From Gynuella sunshinyii YC6258 (GTDB lineage Bacteria > Pseudomonadota > Gammaproteobacteria > Pseudomonadales > Natronospirillaceae), in contig NZ_CP007142.1 in NCBI RefSeq assembly GCF_000940805.1, forward strand, positions 1,960,593 to 2,024,592: a DNA stretch of 64,000 bases, read 5' to 3'. This document shows, piece after piece, positions 48,143 to 57,310 of the stretch (the stretch's first letter is position 1; the number at the start of each line of letters is the position of its first letter). The translations under genes and the position numbers were made by a program. A model generated the notes under the pieces. It was not told the DNA's origin. It worked only from the letters and a program-made list of their open reading frames with translations, and made no database searches.

Positions 48143-48697
48143 TTAATACTCGACGCCTTTAACTTTCATGTACAGCATTCCAACAGGACTTCTCTCATCT
48201 CCCACTAGCTCAAATATTTTTCCTGTAATTTTAAGATCAGGACTTTTATAGAAACAAGCTTTAGTTTTGGAGTCATATTCACACCACTCATCACAGATTT
48301 CATCAGGCAATGTGACTTCTTGATCATAGTGCAAATATTTAGGGTCAAAATTATCATGGCGCTTCATGACATCCTTGATAACAAAATCAGGAAAATGATT
48401 GGTATATATGTATATATTAAATTTTTTACCGGAATTTTTATCTTTGGTTGAAAATGCAACTTCACACTGCGCTTCATTTTTTCGATAAGTGCCAATGAGA
48501 CCCGATTGATAAAAACCGGTCACTGTCACTTCCTGCCCAAAATACTTCTCCCGAAACGCGGTATATCCCATATCCGCCAATGTCTTCGGCGTAATCAGCT
48601 TATCATCATCCACCGTGCCAATAGTTCTAAGATCTGGCTTGCAGGCAGTTAAGGTCGCTATGCAGAAGCCGATGCTGATAAGTGTTTTGAGGTTCAT
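48143..48697 (-). CDS. Lipoprotein 2
   Basis: 184-aa paralogue of lipoprotein 1, with the same signal peptide and lipobox (LTAC) and the same C-terminal class (CDEWCEYDSKTKACFYKSPDLKITGKIFELVG, ending KVKGVEY). Differs mainly in the middle (VTGFYQSGLIGTYRKNEAQCEVAFSTKDKNSGKKFNIYIYTNHF). Here the TA run is interrupted by a G (about 48403-48416), so it should be stable. Sits behind the orphan B1-type tip, as lipoprotein 1 sits behind B1. Confidence 0.85.
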   Translation of the reverse strand: MNLKTLISIGFCIATLTACKPDLRTIGTVDDDKLITPKTLADMGYTAFREKYFGQEVTVTGFYQSGLIGTYRKNEAQCEVAFSTKDKNSGKKFNIYIYTNHFPDFVIKDVMKRHDNFDPKYLHYDQEVTLPDEICDEWCEYDSKTKACFYKSPDLKITGKIFELVGDERSPVGMLYMKVKGVEY

Positions 48698-48828
48698 GTG
48701 TTCATCCTGAAATTCGCTAAAACGAGCGTGCTGATCATTATCTGATTTTGAATCTGAAGTACAAGGAACTGGTACTGAAAATGACGGCGGATAGCGCGTG
48801 CATTCCCCAGTTCAAAGTAGCTTTCAGG
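48698..48828. repeat. Conserved lipoprotein-upstream spacer (five copies in the array)
   Basis: A spacer with GTGCTGATCATTATCTG, then TTTGAATCTGAAGT, GCAAGGAACTGGTACT and AATGACGG recurs upstream of every lipoprotein gene: about 47800-47895, 48698-48828, 56573-56703, 61250-61375, 62521-62652. It must hold the lipoprotein promoters (minus). At 47895 and about 61375 the repeat breaks off and an orphan tip follows, so it is also a recombination boundary. Confidence 0.8.
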
Positions 48829-49134
48829 TTAGCGTGAAGTTTCTGTATTTTTGTCCAATTTATTACTGGAATGCAGTGTTTCTAAATCCCTGGAATTAAC
48901 TTCCCGTAGTGCCTGTATCTGTTGCCGTTCGCATTCATTGAGATCTTCAAATAATTGATTCAGCCGCTGTTGCAGGTGTTCGAAAAACCCGCAGGCAGCA
49001 TGGGCGATTGAGGCGGTTTTTTCATCATCGTGTGAGGTCAGCATATGGATAATTGCCTGACCACCGGAGAGGGTGTTGGCGGTGATGTTCAGATCGTGTT
49101 TGATGGATTCGAGAGACGGAGGTGTTGTGGACAT
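48829..49134 (-). CDS. Small helical protein, copy 1, under C4-like leader
   Basis: 101-aa all-helical cytoplasmic protein: LESIKHDLNITANTLSGGQAIIHMLTSHDDEKTASIAHAACGFFEHLQQRLNQLFEDLNECERQQIQAL. It vaguely resembles DUF3077-like small proteins. Three copies in the array are over 85 percent alike by eye. ATG at 49134 with AGAGAA as ribosome site, which is also pairing segment a2 of the leader RNA. A longer start at 49173 would translate through that leader. Confidence 0.78.
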   Translation of the reverse strand: MSTTPPSLESIKHDLNITANTLSGGQAIIHMLTSHDDEKTASIAHAACGFFEHLQQRLNQLFEDLNECERQQIQALREVNSRDLETLHSSNKLDKNTETSR

Positions 49135-49141
49135 GGTTGGG

Positions 49142-49353
49142 TTCTCTTTGGATATAAAAACATGTGCCCCCAATCAGTTGCAAATGATCTGGGGGCAGGC
49201 CGAACGGGTTGCAACAACCGTCCAAAGAGACACGGCCCAGCCGAAACTGGCCCGCCGACCTGCCATAATGAACAGGTGCGAAGGTTCGCAGGCGATAAAA
49301 AAACACCAACATGTTTTTTTAGCCTCTCTTTGGACAAACGGGGTTGCAATCCC
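49142..49353 (-). ncRNA. C4-like antisense RNA leader, copy 1
   Basis: Leader of the small helical gene, RNA on the minus strand. Order 5' to 3': b1 (49342-49353), a1 (49325-49335), two conserved stems, a' (49220-49230), b' (49206-49215), b2 (49177-49184), a2 (49142-49153). a' (TCTCTTTGGAC) can pair with a1 (GTCCAAAGAGA) or with a2 (ATCCAAAGAGAA), and a2 contains the ribosome site. b segments are built on TTGCAA. This matches the c4 antisense plan of phages P1/P7. In copies 2 and 3 all three a-segments are changed together. Confidence 0.78.
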
Positions 49354-49429
49354 GGCACTGGATTTTGCCAGCGCGTGGCAGATGCTACGTGATCAACCGT
49401 TGCAGGGTCAATATCAAAGATATTGGTCT

Positions 49430-49757
49430 TTTAGTGAGCGGCCTTCGATTGGCAAACAATGTCTGTCGGCTCAATGGCACCAACTAATGAGGGACCGATG
49501 ACTCGTTGTCAGGGAAGGACTTTTGGGATAAAGGGATTACGGTGAGTTGGGGTAAGACATAATTGATACCTTCTATATATCAGCACTACAACAACCTGAC
49601 TTGTGAAGTATATGTTGGTGAAAACATCAGGGTGCTACTGGGCTGCTCAAATGCGAAGTTTACTTACTTGGTCAAGGGCACAGGTCAGTAGCTGATTGAG
49701 TTGGATTCGGAGCAGTTCGGATATTTAGAGGCAGGAGACCCGATTGGTCGATTTCTC
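49430..49757 (+). pseudogene. Degenerate fragment of a B gene
   Basis: 49431-49480 resembles the B3 junction (GAGCGGC, GATTGGCAAA, CGGCTCAA). 49513-49757 aligns with B1 at 46108-46380 (GGAAGGAC, TTTGGGATAAAGGGATTACG, GTGAGTTGGGG, then GAGTTGGATTCGGA). Stops and indels break the frame throughout. It ends where the second leader repeat begins. A dead tip remnant. Confidence 0.75.
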
Positions 49758-49760
49758 GTA

Positions 49761-49883
49761 ATCGACTTTGTGAACCAGAGCATTACGCTCATCCGGTTAT
49801 TTCTGGTATAACCCTCACCTCTTAATGGAAGATGCGCCCCGCATCAAATTGTGCTCATTTCATAATGGTAAGGAAACGCCCTC
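49761..49883 (+). repeat. Leader repeat, copy 2 (promoter region of gene A2)
   Basis: Second copy of the 123-bp element at 41006-41128, nearly identical and also ending at an ATG. Marks the start of the second complete A-B unit. Confidence 0.82.
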
Positions 49884-51776
49884 ATGACTGGCCCCTACTT
49901 CCCCTGGGATGACGATGACTCCCGGCAGGATTCATTGACAGACTCCTATTCCCCGAACAACGACGAAGATCATTCCACCCGCCCGGAAGGTTATCAGCGT
50001 ATCGATGAATACCGTCTGCCGGCACCTGTGCGCGATTTTGTGCGCAAACAGGGCTTTGGGCATTACTGGCAGCAGCGTGATGTTAATCGCATGCAATGGG
50101 CCGGAGAGCCCGCCCCTGCAGGCATCGTACTGGTGATCTGTGATGGTCGCACCGCCCGCCGTATTGACCGTTATCAACAGACCCAGCATGGCCCCCAGCA
50201 ACTCTATGTGTTTCGTAAACCGGGAGTCATCAAACAAACCCGTGGCATCGGTGGTTCTGCCAGTACCGGGCGTTATGAACAGTACGAAGCGGAAAGCGCC
50301 CAGATCCTGAAATCCCTCGATACCGCCCGCCCGGTCAAGCTCGAACTTACCAACCTGGCCTGGCACCAGCGGCAGTATCGTTTTGAAGAAGAAGCCCTGC
50401 GCGGCTGGTTCAGCATTGCCCACCTGGCCGGTCATGAAGGTAAGCAGCTTAACGTGATTGTGAAGGGTGATAACGATGAACAGGGGCGTCGTATCGTCAG
50501 CAAGTTCTTCGTCACCCTGAAAGCCGAACAGTACCGTTATGAATTCGAAGTACCCGGCCTGAAAGCCGAAGATGTATTTGATCCGGCCGTCGGTGACTTG
50601 AGATTCAGCGTCAAAGGCCTGCTGGGTGAAGGCAAATTCAGCGGCCCGGCAACCATGATCAAACCGACCCAGCTGACCATACAGCAGATCGCCGACCAAC
50701 TGATACAGATTGAACAGGCGCGCGGCTACGAACAGGCCCGCTACGCCGCCAAACAGCTCGATTACGATGCCATGTGCAAACTGGTGCATCACCGTGACCT
50801 GGCCGACAACGACCCCAACCTCATGCCCAGCCGCTTCATGCTACTGCCAGGTGCCAGCGACGAACAACTGGAGGCCAATGGCAACCTCGATGCCTTTCCG
50901 TGGCCGGTCCACGAAGATGGCCCGCAATACTTCTCCGTCGCGTTTTTAAAGCAGTGCCTGCAACTGAGTGGGCATTATCAGAGTGATGAGATGCTGCCGC
51001 GTTGGTGCTCTGATGTCGATGACCAAGCGGTCGATGAACACGAACATCCCATTCATCCCGCCAATACTTTTGCCGATGATGACAGTGTTGATCGCCAACC
51101 TAACGAACTGAAAGCCGAATTCGACGATGCGCTGCAACAGGCCTATGCGCAGTATCGCAGTGAGCATGGGGTTAAAAAGTCCCTGAAAAGCTACCAGCCA
51201 AAATCGGAAAGCCGTTACACCGTACAGCCGGGAGACAGCCTGCACAGTATCGCTGAGGCCCAGGGATATCCGTATTGGACGGTAGTGTGGGAAGCCAATC
51301 GATCAGAGCTGGAGTCACCGGATCAGCTGGCCCCGGAGACAGAGCTGATCCTGCCGGAACTCAAGGCTGATGAACTGCTGGAATGGCTGACAGAACAGGG
51401 AGAACAAACCCTCTATTGGAGTCAAAAAGGATTCTTTTTTCCGGCTAACTATGTTTCCTACTCCCTGCTGGACGATGATCAGCAGCCCCTCGTTGGACTC
51501 GACAATTCACCCGAATGGGTCGCCGGTCAGCGCACCACCGATCAATATCGTTTCTACCATTTCTCCCTGGCCCATCATGATGCCTGCTACCTGATGATGC
51601 CCAACGACCAAAACCTGATCCTCGGAATGGTTCGTGGTCAGCTCAACTCCACCGGGCAGGCATTGCGGCGCATCCTGCCACCGCTTTGGAAGGGTAGCGA
51701 AACTGATCCGGCCGCAGCCGTCGACCTGGCCGAGTCCCTGTTTTTTGATGACGATCCGGACTATCACAGCGTTTAA
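49884..51776 (+). CDS. Gene A copy 2: 630-aa LysM-like protein, unknown function
   Basis: Intact version of gene A. Starts MTGPYFPWDDDD, no signal peptide. Residues 30-330 are a conserved region without a family I recognise (EYRLPAPVRDFVRKQGFGHYWQQRDVNRMQW, CDGRTARRIDRYQQTQHG, TRGIGGSAS, FSIAHLAGHEGKQLNVIVKGDNDEQGR). Residues about 435-490 are LysM-like (ESRYTVQPGDSLHSIAEAQGYPYWTVVWEANRSEL, APETELILPEL). The last 120 residues differ from copy 1. Gene B2 follows after 18 bp with AAGGATG before its ATG, so A and B are one operon and probably work together. Confidence 0.83.
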   Translation: MTGPYFPWDDDDSRQDSLTDSYSPNNDEDHSTRPEGYQRIDEYRLPAPVRDFVRKQGFGHYWQQRDVNRMQWAGEPAPAGIVLVICDGRTARRIDRYQQTQHGPQQLYVFRKPGVIKQTRGIGGSASTGRYEQYEAESAQILKSLDTARPVKLELTNLAWHQRQYRFEEEALRGWFSIAHLAGHEGKQLNVIVKGDNDEQGRRIVSKFFVTLKAEQYRYEFEVPGLKAEDVFDPAVGDLRFSVKGLLGEGKFSGPATMIKPTQLTIQQIADQLIQIEQARGYEQARYAAKQLDYDAMCKLVHHRDLADNDPNLMPSRFMLLPGASDEQLEANGNLDAFPWPVHEDGPQYFSVAFLKQCLQLSGHYQSDEMLPRWCSDVDDQAVDEHEHPIHPANTFADDDSVDRQPNELKAEFDDALQQAYAQYRSEHGVKKSLKSYQPKSESRYTVQPGDSLHSIAEAQGYPYWTVVWEANRSELESPDQLAPETELILPELKADELLEWLTEQGEQTLYWSQKGFFFPANYVSYSLLDDDQQPLVGLDNSPEWVAGQRTTDQYRFYHFSLAHHDACYLMMPNDQNLILGMVRGQLNSTGQALRRILPPLWKGSETDPAAAVDLAESLFFDDDPDYHSV

Positions 51777-51794
51777 CCGATTAAGGATGATTTC

Positions 51795-54700
51795 ATGACC
51801 CAATCACGATTTGATGCACTAAAAACCGCGCTCAAACAAGCGGATCAAACCTACACCGTACAATCCGGCGATAATCTGTACGATCTCGCCAAAGGCCTGG
51901 AGTATGTTAACTATCTGGTAATCTGGCGTGCCAATCCGGACAAAATCAAAACCTCCACTGATTCTTCGAGTCCTGTTCTTCAGATCGGTGAAGAACTGAC
52001 CCTGCCCAAATACACCGTGACCAACCATCGGCCCGAAGTTGATAAGGCCATGAAAGCTGCCTGGCAGATCGAGCAGGAACAGGCCAATCATCTGGCCCGT
52101 GCGCGAACCGGCGTGGTACATGGCACCGGCCAGCAGAATTGGCAAAGCGTACGTATTTACTGGGGTAATGAAGATATTGAAGATCTCAACACCACCTTTC
52201 CATTCGCTCGTATTCACGAACTGCCGGATAACATCCTGAGCAGTAAAGAACACCCGGCCGTTGCCATACTCGATCAGGATGTGCGCATCAACCGTTTTGA
52301 AAACCTGTCCGGCAACGTCATTCTGCAACAGCAGGAGGACAAAACCGCAACCTGGGATCAGGCCCTGCGCAGCCATGAAGATATGACAGAAGCGCATGCT
52401 CAGGCCACTCGCGTGCAAATTGAAAGTATCTACGTGCCGGGTACCCAGCTCGATAAAAACTACGACTTCGATGATCGCAGTGGCCGTTACGGTCAGCCGG
52501 AAAATCCGCGTAAGCTGGAAAAATGCCGCCGTGGTCGCATTGCTTCAGCCGTCAGTCAGCATGTTATTGTGCGCATTGAAATGAGCGGTCCGGTCACCAA
52601 ACCGGCCGAACTGCCAAGCCTGGATACCTGGGCCTTCCTGCAACCGCCTTCCATCGGTGGCAACCCCTACCGGCTCAACGGCAACAACCAATGGGTTACT
52701 GATGATGCCCAGAAAGCCGGCTGGTTCCATGGTTGGATCCTGGGAGTCGAGGCCGAAGAGATCGGCAAAAACCTCTATAAAGTGCCATTGACCCAGTTCC
52801 GTCCGCTGTTTACCGAGCAAGAGGGCACTGACAGTCATCAAAGCTTTCAGCAGGTGCTTGAAGCCCGTATGAAAGTCGATGACAACAACCCGCGCGTGGT
52901 ATACGTCAAATATCCGGCTATCGTCTACAACGACTGTACCAAAGAAGACTTTAAACGCCGCCGTCAGCTATTGCTTGAAAAAGAGCAATACCAGGATGTG
53001 CTCAGTATCGAAGTCGGCAGTTACATGAAAATCTGGGTACGTAACCATACTTACAAATGGATGGATGACGGCCCTAAAGATGAATACAGCGAAGATTTGC
53101 CCAACAGCATGGCGGTGGATGATCCCTACCTGTTTCCACGAACCCTGAGCGATGGTCGTACCAACCCCGGATTTAATCCGCAGTTGTGCCGTAACCATAC
53201 CTGGCGGCGGGAACGACTGGTGGATGGTCGTATCGAAACCGATCCCGATACCGGTAAAGCACGTGAACAAGCCGTCGACAGTGCCAGTAAAAGTTATGGT
53301 GATTTACTCTACGTCGGCCTCTATCCGGCGGAACTGATACACTCCCTCAACCGTATCAGCCAACCGGAGCAACCCGGCAAACCGAGAGAACTGAACGTAT
53401 TCAACTGGCTCGGTACCAGCGTTGCCTATGCCGTATTGCTCAATACCCTCAAACGTATTCTGCGCCACGCAGCCGCCAAAAAAGCCGCTAAACAATATGA
53501 CCCCAGCCTGCCGGATCGAAAAAAGCCGGAATACTGGGAATACGAATACGGCAAGACGCTCAAAAAATTCCTGAGCACCGTCATGATTCCGGAACTGTTT
53601 GCCGTGCAGGCGGTAGATAGCTTTCGCAGCAATTTCGACCTGGATGCGGCACTGGGTGAAATCAAAAACATTTTCAAAAGAGTGGGGGATGATGACGCTC
53701 TGGGCAAAAAAATCGACCAGATAGACACCTCCCAAAGCGGTGCCGAGGTTCGTCAGCAAATCCGCGACCTCAAATTACCGCAGGCCATGATCGAACGCTT
53801 TGACATCATTGTTGCCAAGAAAACCGGCGTGGCCCTCAAAAAGGCCCTGGATGATGAAATCAAAACCGCCAAAAACGAAGTCAACATTGCCGGCACCTTC
53901 AAAACCACCCTGAAAATCTACGGCTACATCCTCAACTTCGCCCTGCTCGACAGCGACAATCCGTTCCTCATGGCAGATGAAAAAAAGGCTCGTAATGAAA
54001 AAGACTCTCTCGGTTTCGCCCGGGTAATGGAGAGCAGTATGACCAGCCCATTTGCCCGCCTGTGGGGGCGGTTCCAGAGTGCGAATAGCAAAGACCTGCT
54101 CAAGGCTATGAAAGAACTGATCGGCAGCCTGATGAAAGGTGAGGAGCAGCATGCCTTAAGCTTTGAAACCTCACTGGACCTGCTGAGCTTCAACGACGCC
54201 AAACTCTTCCCGACGCCAGCGGGAGCATTATTGCCCCCGCCACTGACCTTTATCCTGTATTCGCTGATGGTGCGGCTAAAAGGCAAACTGCCGTTGACCC
54301 TGGCCGGACAATACCAGGCATCGGCCAAAAGTCCCATGAACCTGGATTTTGAAACCCTGAGCGATGAAGCCCGACAGGAAAAACTCGATAAAAACGACGC
54401 AGTGATCGAAAAAGGTCAGCAATACGGCGGACTCACCATTGGCCTGGGGAGCGACAAAGCACCCGTGAGTGCGAGTATCGAAGTCCTGTTCCAGTTACAA
54501 GCGGCATGGACGGCCGCGGTTCAACGGTTTGATGATCAGAGCAATGGTATTCACTACTCCGGTACAGGTGTCGATAGAAAATACGACAACGGCCTGCACA
54601 ACATGCTGTGGGGGCCGTTGATCAAAGACATCTTCGATTACATTGAAGTCAGCTTCACCGTAGGCCCGAAACTTGAACTGAGCAACCACGTTCAATGGCA

Positions 54701-55982
54701 ACTGGCCTACCTGTTCGAAGATGAACAAAACCTGCAAAACCCGAAATTCGCCTCCCAATTCATCAACCAACTGAAAGACCTGGGCGGCCAGATCAAACTC
54801 AGCTGCCCGATCAGCGCCAGGCTTTCTGTCTTTGCATGGCAATCCGACATCATGACCGCACAACTGGCCACCTTGAAAAAAGAAGAAGCCACATTCTTTG
54901 ATGACGTGACCTTGTTTGGGAAAGATGTTGTAGATAGTGGGGCTAAGGTGACATGGGGGGTTGGTGTGTATACAAGGACTCTGTATCGGCATTATCAAAC
55001 ACCAGAGGAAGTTTATATTGGTGATCAGATCAGTGTGATTTTGGGAGCGTCCAAGCGGCCACTGGATACCACATTCTCGGGTGAGTTTTTATGGGCAGAC
55101 AAAGGCAGTGAATTACTAGGTGAAAGCAATAATACGAGCGAGAGGCTAACAAGTTTAGACAATAAAAATTTTAGAGTTAGCACGAAAGAAGCCTATCTCT
55201 CAGAGATTGCTGATTCTAGTTTTAAGGAGCGAAATGCAGAAGTATTAGACGAATTTGATGAGGTCGTTAGTGCAGCGCTGAAAATTAGTTTTAACGAAAA
55301 AGCGGATTCTGAAATAGCTCCAGGAGTTCAATCCGGAAATATAAAGGTCCTCGCCTTATCCAAAAATCCGGGCAAATCCTACACTGTTGATAGTGATAAA
55401 AAATTGTGGGAGATGTTCGAAGAAAAAGAAGAAATTTATTTAAAAGCCAATATCTTACCGAAAAATAGGGTAGTTATTGGGCTATCGAATGACCAACCTA
55501 TTAAACTCAAATTACCTGTTGTTGAGAACATTCGTGGTCATGTCACTCGTAAAGGGCAAGATAGTTTGAAGTTCAGTGTCTGGTTCAGAAACTTTAAACG
55601 CCAATATGAACATGTCTGGGTACAGTTAGTTGAAACTGGAGACAGTGTATTTGACCATCCACTGGACGTTAAAATCCAGGCCTGGGATGAAACTGATGAA
55701 GCATTTAAGAAAAAGCCATACTCAAAGTGGAACCTGATTCGGATGCAACAGGATGCGGGTGATAAGAATAAATATACCGTTGAAATTCCATTAGCAGGCT
55801 TAAATCCGAAGCAAATTGAGGATGAGTTTGATAGTTGGCTGGAGGACTTTGAGCTGGATATCGGTATTAAATTTGGCTATTTCGAAGAAGTCGATGGTGA
55901 CGAGTATCTACTGAAAACAGATCTGGATGATGAGCTGAATGCCAAATTGGATATTGAGGCTTATAAGCCTTTTATGAATTGA
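51795..55982 (+). CDS. Gene B copy 2: 1395-aa LysM-like polymorphic protein, unknown function
   Basis: Full-length B. Residues 18-70 LysM-like (DQTYTVQSGDNLYDLAKGLEYVNYLVIWRAN, IGEELTLPKY). A shared middle (SVRIYWGNEDIEDLNTTFPFARIHE, VEIGSYMKIWVRN-like segment near 410) and a hydrophobic stretch near 533-556 (FNWLGTSVAYAVLLNTLKRIL). From residue about 290 to 1056 it is almost identical to B3 at the DNA level. Residues about 1057-1232 differ from B3 and are AT-richer. The last 160 residues (LPVVENIRGHVTRKGQDSLKFSVWFRNFKRQYEHVWVQ, EIPLAGLNPKQIEDEFDSWLED) are conserved again. This is a mosaic with an internal variable segment. No secretion signal; export by a contractile or other one-step system is possible but unsupported locally. 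Confidence 0.82.
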   Translation: MTQSRFDALKTALKQADQTYTVQSGDNLYDLAKGLEYVNYLVIWRANPDKIKTSTDSSSPVLQIGEELTLPKYTVTNHRPEVDKAMKAAWQIEQEQANHLARARTGVVHGTGQQNWQSVRIYWGNEDIEDLNTTFPFARIHELPDNILSSKEHPAVAILDQDVRINRFENLSGNVILQQQEDKTATWDQALRSHEDMTEAHAQATRVQIESIYVPGTQLDKNYDFDDRSGRYGQPENPRKLEKCRRGRIASAVSQHVIVRIEMSGPVTKPAELPSLDTWAFLQPPSIGGNPYRLNGNNQWVTDDAQKAGWFHGWILGVEAEEIGKNLYKVPLTQFRPLFTEQEGTDSHQSFQQVLEARMKVDDNNPRVVYVKYPAIVYNDCTKEDFKRRRQLLLEKEQYQDVLSIEVGSYMKIWVRNHTYKWMDDGPKDEYSEDLPNSMAVDDPYLFPRTLSDGRTNPGFNPQLCRNHTWRRERLVDGRIETDPDTGKAREQAVDSASKSYGDLLYVGLYPAELIHSLNRISQPEQPGKPRELNVFNWLGTSVAYAVLLNTLKRILRHAAAKKAAKQYDPSLPDRKKPEYWEYEYGKTLKKFLSTVMIPELFAVQAVDSFRSNFDLDAALGEIKNIFKRVGDDDALGKKIDQIDTSQSGAEVRQQIRDLKLPQAMIERFDIIVAKKTGVALKKALDDEIKTAKNEVNIAGTFKTTLKIYGYILNFALLDSDNPFLMADEKKARNEKDSLGFARVMESSMTSPFARLWGRFQSANSKDLLKAMKELIGSLMKGEEQHALSFETSLDLLSFNDAKLFPTPAGALLPPPLTFILYSLMVRLKGKLPLTLAGQYQASAKSPMNLDFETLSDEARQEKLDKNDAVIEKGQQYGGLTIGLGSDKAPVSASIEVLFQLQAAWTAAVQRFDDQSNGIHYSGTGVDRKYDNGLHNMLWGPLIKDIFDYIEVSFTVGPKLELSNHVQWQLAYLFEDEQNLQNPKFASQFINQLKDLGGQIKLSCPISARLSVFAWQSDIMTAQLATLKKEEATFFDDVTLFGKDVVDSGAKVTWGVGVYTRTLYRHYQTPEEVYIGDQISVILGASKRPLDTTFSGEFLWADKGSELLGESNNTSERLTSLDNKNFRVSTKEAYLSEIADSSFKERNAEVLDEFDEVVSAALKISFNEKADSEIAPGVQSGNIKVLALSKNPGKSYTVDSDKKLWEMFEEKEEIYLKANILPKNRVVIGLSNDQPIKLKLPVVENIRGHVTRKGQDSLKFSVWFRNFKRQYEHVWVQLVETGDSVFDHPLDVKIQAWDETDEAFKKKPYSKWNLIRMQQDAGDKNKYTVEIPLAGLNPKQIEDEFDSWLEDFELDIGIKFGYFEEVDGDEYLLKTDLDDELNAKLDIEAYKPFMN

Positions 55983-56000
55983 TTCCAGGACTAATCAACC

Positions 56001-56025
56001 AGGGCAGTTAGAGCTGCCCTTTTTT
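56001..56025. terminator. Terminator between B2 and lipoprotein 3
   Basis: AGGGCAG, loop TTAGAG, CTGCCCT followed by six T. Overlaps the last codon of the minus-strand lipoprotein gene. Confidence 0.88.
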
Positions 56026-56572
56026 AGTATTGAACTCCTTTGAGCTTCATTCGAATGTAATATCCATCTAGACCTTCACCGGCTCGAAATATTTTTCCAG
56101 TTACTTTTAAATGAGGGCTTTTATAGAAACACGCGCCTGTGTCTTCATTGTATTCACAGCGTTCTTCGCAGACATCCATAGGCAAATCGATTTCCTCTGG
56201 GTAGTTAAGCAAATTCGTAAATTCTGGACTGGACTCTTTAAACAAATCTTCAATGACAAAGTCTGGAAAATGATTGGCATAGATATATAAAACGATGGAC
56301 TTTTTGAGTTCTGGGTCTCGAGTTACAGGAGCGAATAAACATTGCCCGTTTTCAGGTCGATATCCGCCCAAGAATTTTCCTTCTGAAAGGTTTGAAATTG
56401 TTACTTCTTTCCCCAGATATTTTTTTGTAAATTCATCAGTCCCCATATCGTAAATCATAGCTGGCGTAATCAGCTTATCATCATCCACCGTGCCAATAGT
56501 TCTAAGATCTGGCTTGCAGGCAGTTAAGGTCGCTATGCAGAAGCTAATGCTGATAACTGTTTTGAGGTTCAT
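56024..56572 (-). CDS. Lipoprotein 3, candidate partner of the B2 tip
   Basis: 182-aa paralogue of lipoproteins 1 and 2, same leader and lipobox (LTAC, +2 Lys), but the other class: LITPAMIYDMGTDEFTKKYLGKEVTI, YIYANHFPDFVIEDLFKESSPEF, CEERCEYNEDTGACFYKSPHLKVTGKIFRAGEG, ending MKLKGVQY. This class is found only behind B2/B3-type tips. The TA run is broken (TAGATATATAAAA on plus), so the frame is stable. Confidence 0.85.
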   Translation of the reverse strand: MNLKTVISISFCIATLTACKPDLRTIGTVDDDKLITPAMIYDMGTDEFTKKYLGKEVTISNLSEGKFLGGYRPENGQCLFAPVTRDPELKKSIVLYIYANHFPDFVIEDLFKESSPEFTNLLNYPEEIDLPMDVCEERCEYNEDTGACFYKSPHLKVTGKIFRAGEGLDGYYIRMKLKGVQY

Positions 56573-56703
56573 GTGTTCATCCTGAAATTTGCTAAAACGA
56601 GCGTGCTGATCATTATCTGGTTTTGAATCTGAAGTGCAAGGAACTGGTACTAAAAATGACGGTGGATAGCGCGTGCATTCTCCAGTTCACGATGGCTTAC
56701 GGG

Positions 56704-57012
56704 TTAACGTGGAGTGCTGGTGTTTTCGTCCAATTGATTACTGGCATGAAGGGTCTTTAATTCTCTGGCATTAGCTTCTCTCAGCGCTTGTATCTGTTGC
56801 CGCTCGCATTCATTGAGATCTTCAAATAATTGATTCAGTCGCTGTTGCAAATGTTCAAAAAATCCGCAGGCGGCATGGGCGATTGAGGCGGTTTTTTCGT
56901 CATCGTGTGAGGTCAGCATATGGATAATTGCCTGACCACCGGAGAGGGTGTTGGCGGTGATGTTCAGATCGTGTTTGATGGATTCGAGAGAGGGAGGTGT
57001 CGTGGTAGGCAT
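56704..57012 (-). CDS. Small helical protein, copy 2, under C4-like leader
   Basis: 102 aa, MPTTTPPSLESIKHDLNITANTLSGG onward nearly identical to copy 1 except the last 25 residues. ATG at 57012; ribosome site AGGAAC is part of pairing segment a2 (minus-strand CAAAACAGGAAC). Confidence 0.78.
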   Translation of the reverse strand: MPTTTPPSLESIKHDLNITANTLSGGQAIIHMLTSHDDEKTASIAHAACGFFEHLQQRLNQLFEDLNECERQQIQALREANARELKTLHASNQLDENTSTPR

Positions 57013-57021
57013 AATGTTGTT

Positions 57022-57230
57022 CCTGTTTTGAAGCAATCATGTGCCCCACAAACCAGTTGCAAATGGTCTGGGGGCAGGTCGAACGGGTTGCAACAACCGT
57101 CAAAACAGAAACGGCCCAGCCGAAGCTGGCCCGCCGACCTGCCATAATGAGCAGGCGCGAAGGTTCGCAGGCGATAAAAAACATACTCATGCTTTTTAGC
57201 CTCTGTTTTGACCTCGGGGTTGCAATCCCG
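57022..57230 (-). ncRNA. C4-like antisense RNA leader, copy 2
   Basis: Same plan as copy 1: b1 57218-57229, a1 57202-57212, stems, a' 57099-57109, b' 57085-57094, b2 57056-57063, a2 57023-57031. Here the a-set is TCTGTTTTGAC with GTCAAAACAGA and TCAAAACAGG; the b-set is TTGCAA. A stem GGCCAGC-UUCG-GCUGG (57114-57132) forms part of the core. A short ORF in the core (MSMFFIACEPSRLLIMAGRRASF) recalls the Icd/Ash leader ORFs of such phage elements. TTGACC-N18-TAGCAT at 57258-57287 (minus) is a possible promoter. Confidence 0.8.
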
Positions 57231-57284
57231 GCGCTGGATTTTGCCAGCGCGTGGGAGATGCTACGTGATAGAGGGATGCAGGGT

Positions 57285-57310
57285 CAATATCAAGATATTG
57301 GTCTTTTTTT
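57285..57310 (+). terminator. Hairpin plus T-run at the C4 leader edge
   Basis: CAATATC-AA-GATATTG followed by GTC and seven T (plus strand). It would stop plus-strand transcription running against the C4 leader. A weaker version is at 49409-49433; it is absent in copy 3. Confidence 0.55.

Noticed and set aside
49932-50792. 286-codon minus-strand frame opposite gene A2 (also present opposite A1)
   Set aside because: Shadow frame; it persists in both copies only because the A genes are nearly identical.
56900-57190. 96-codon minus-strand frame through C4 leader 2, read as a full protein gene
   Set aside because: Only its first 30 codons are shared between copies 2 and 3 and the frame is broken in copy 1; it then overlaps the small helical gene out of frame. 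Treated as a leader ORF at most.
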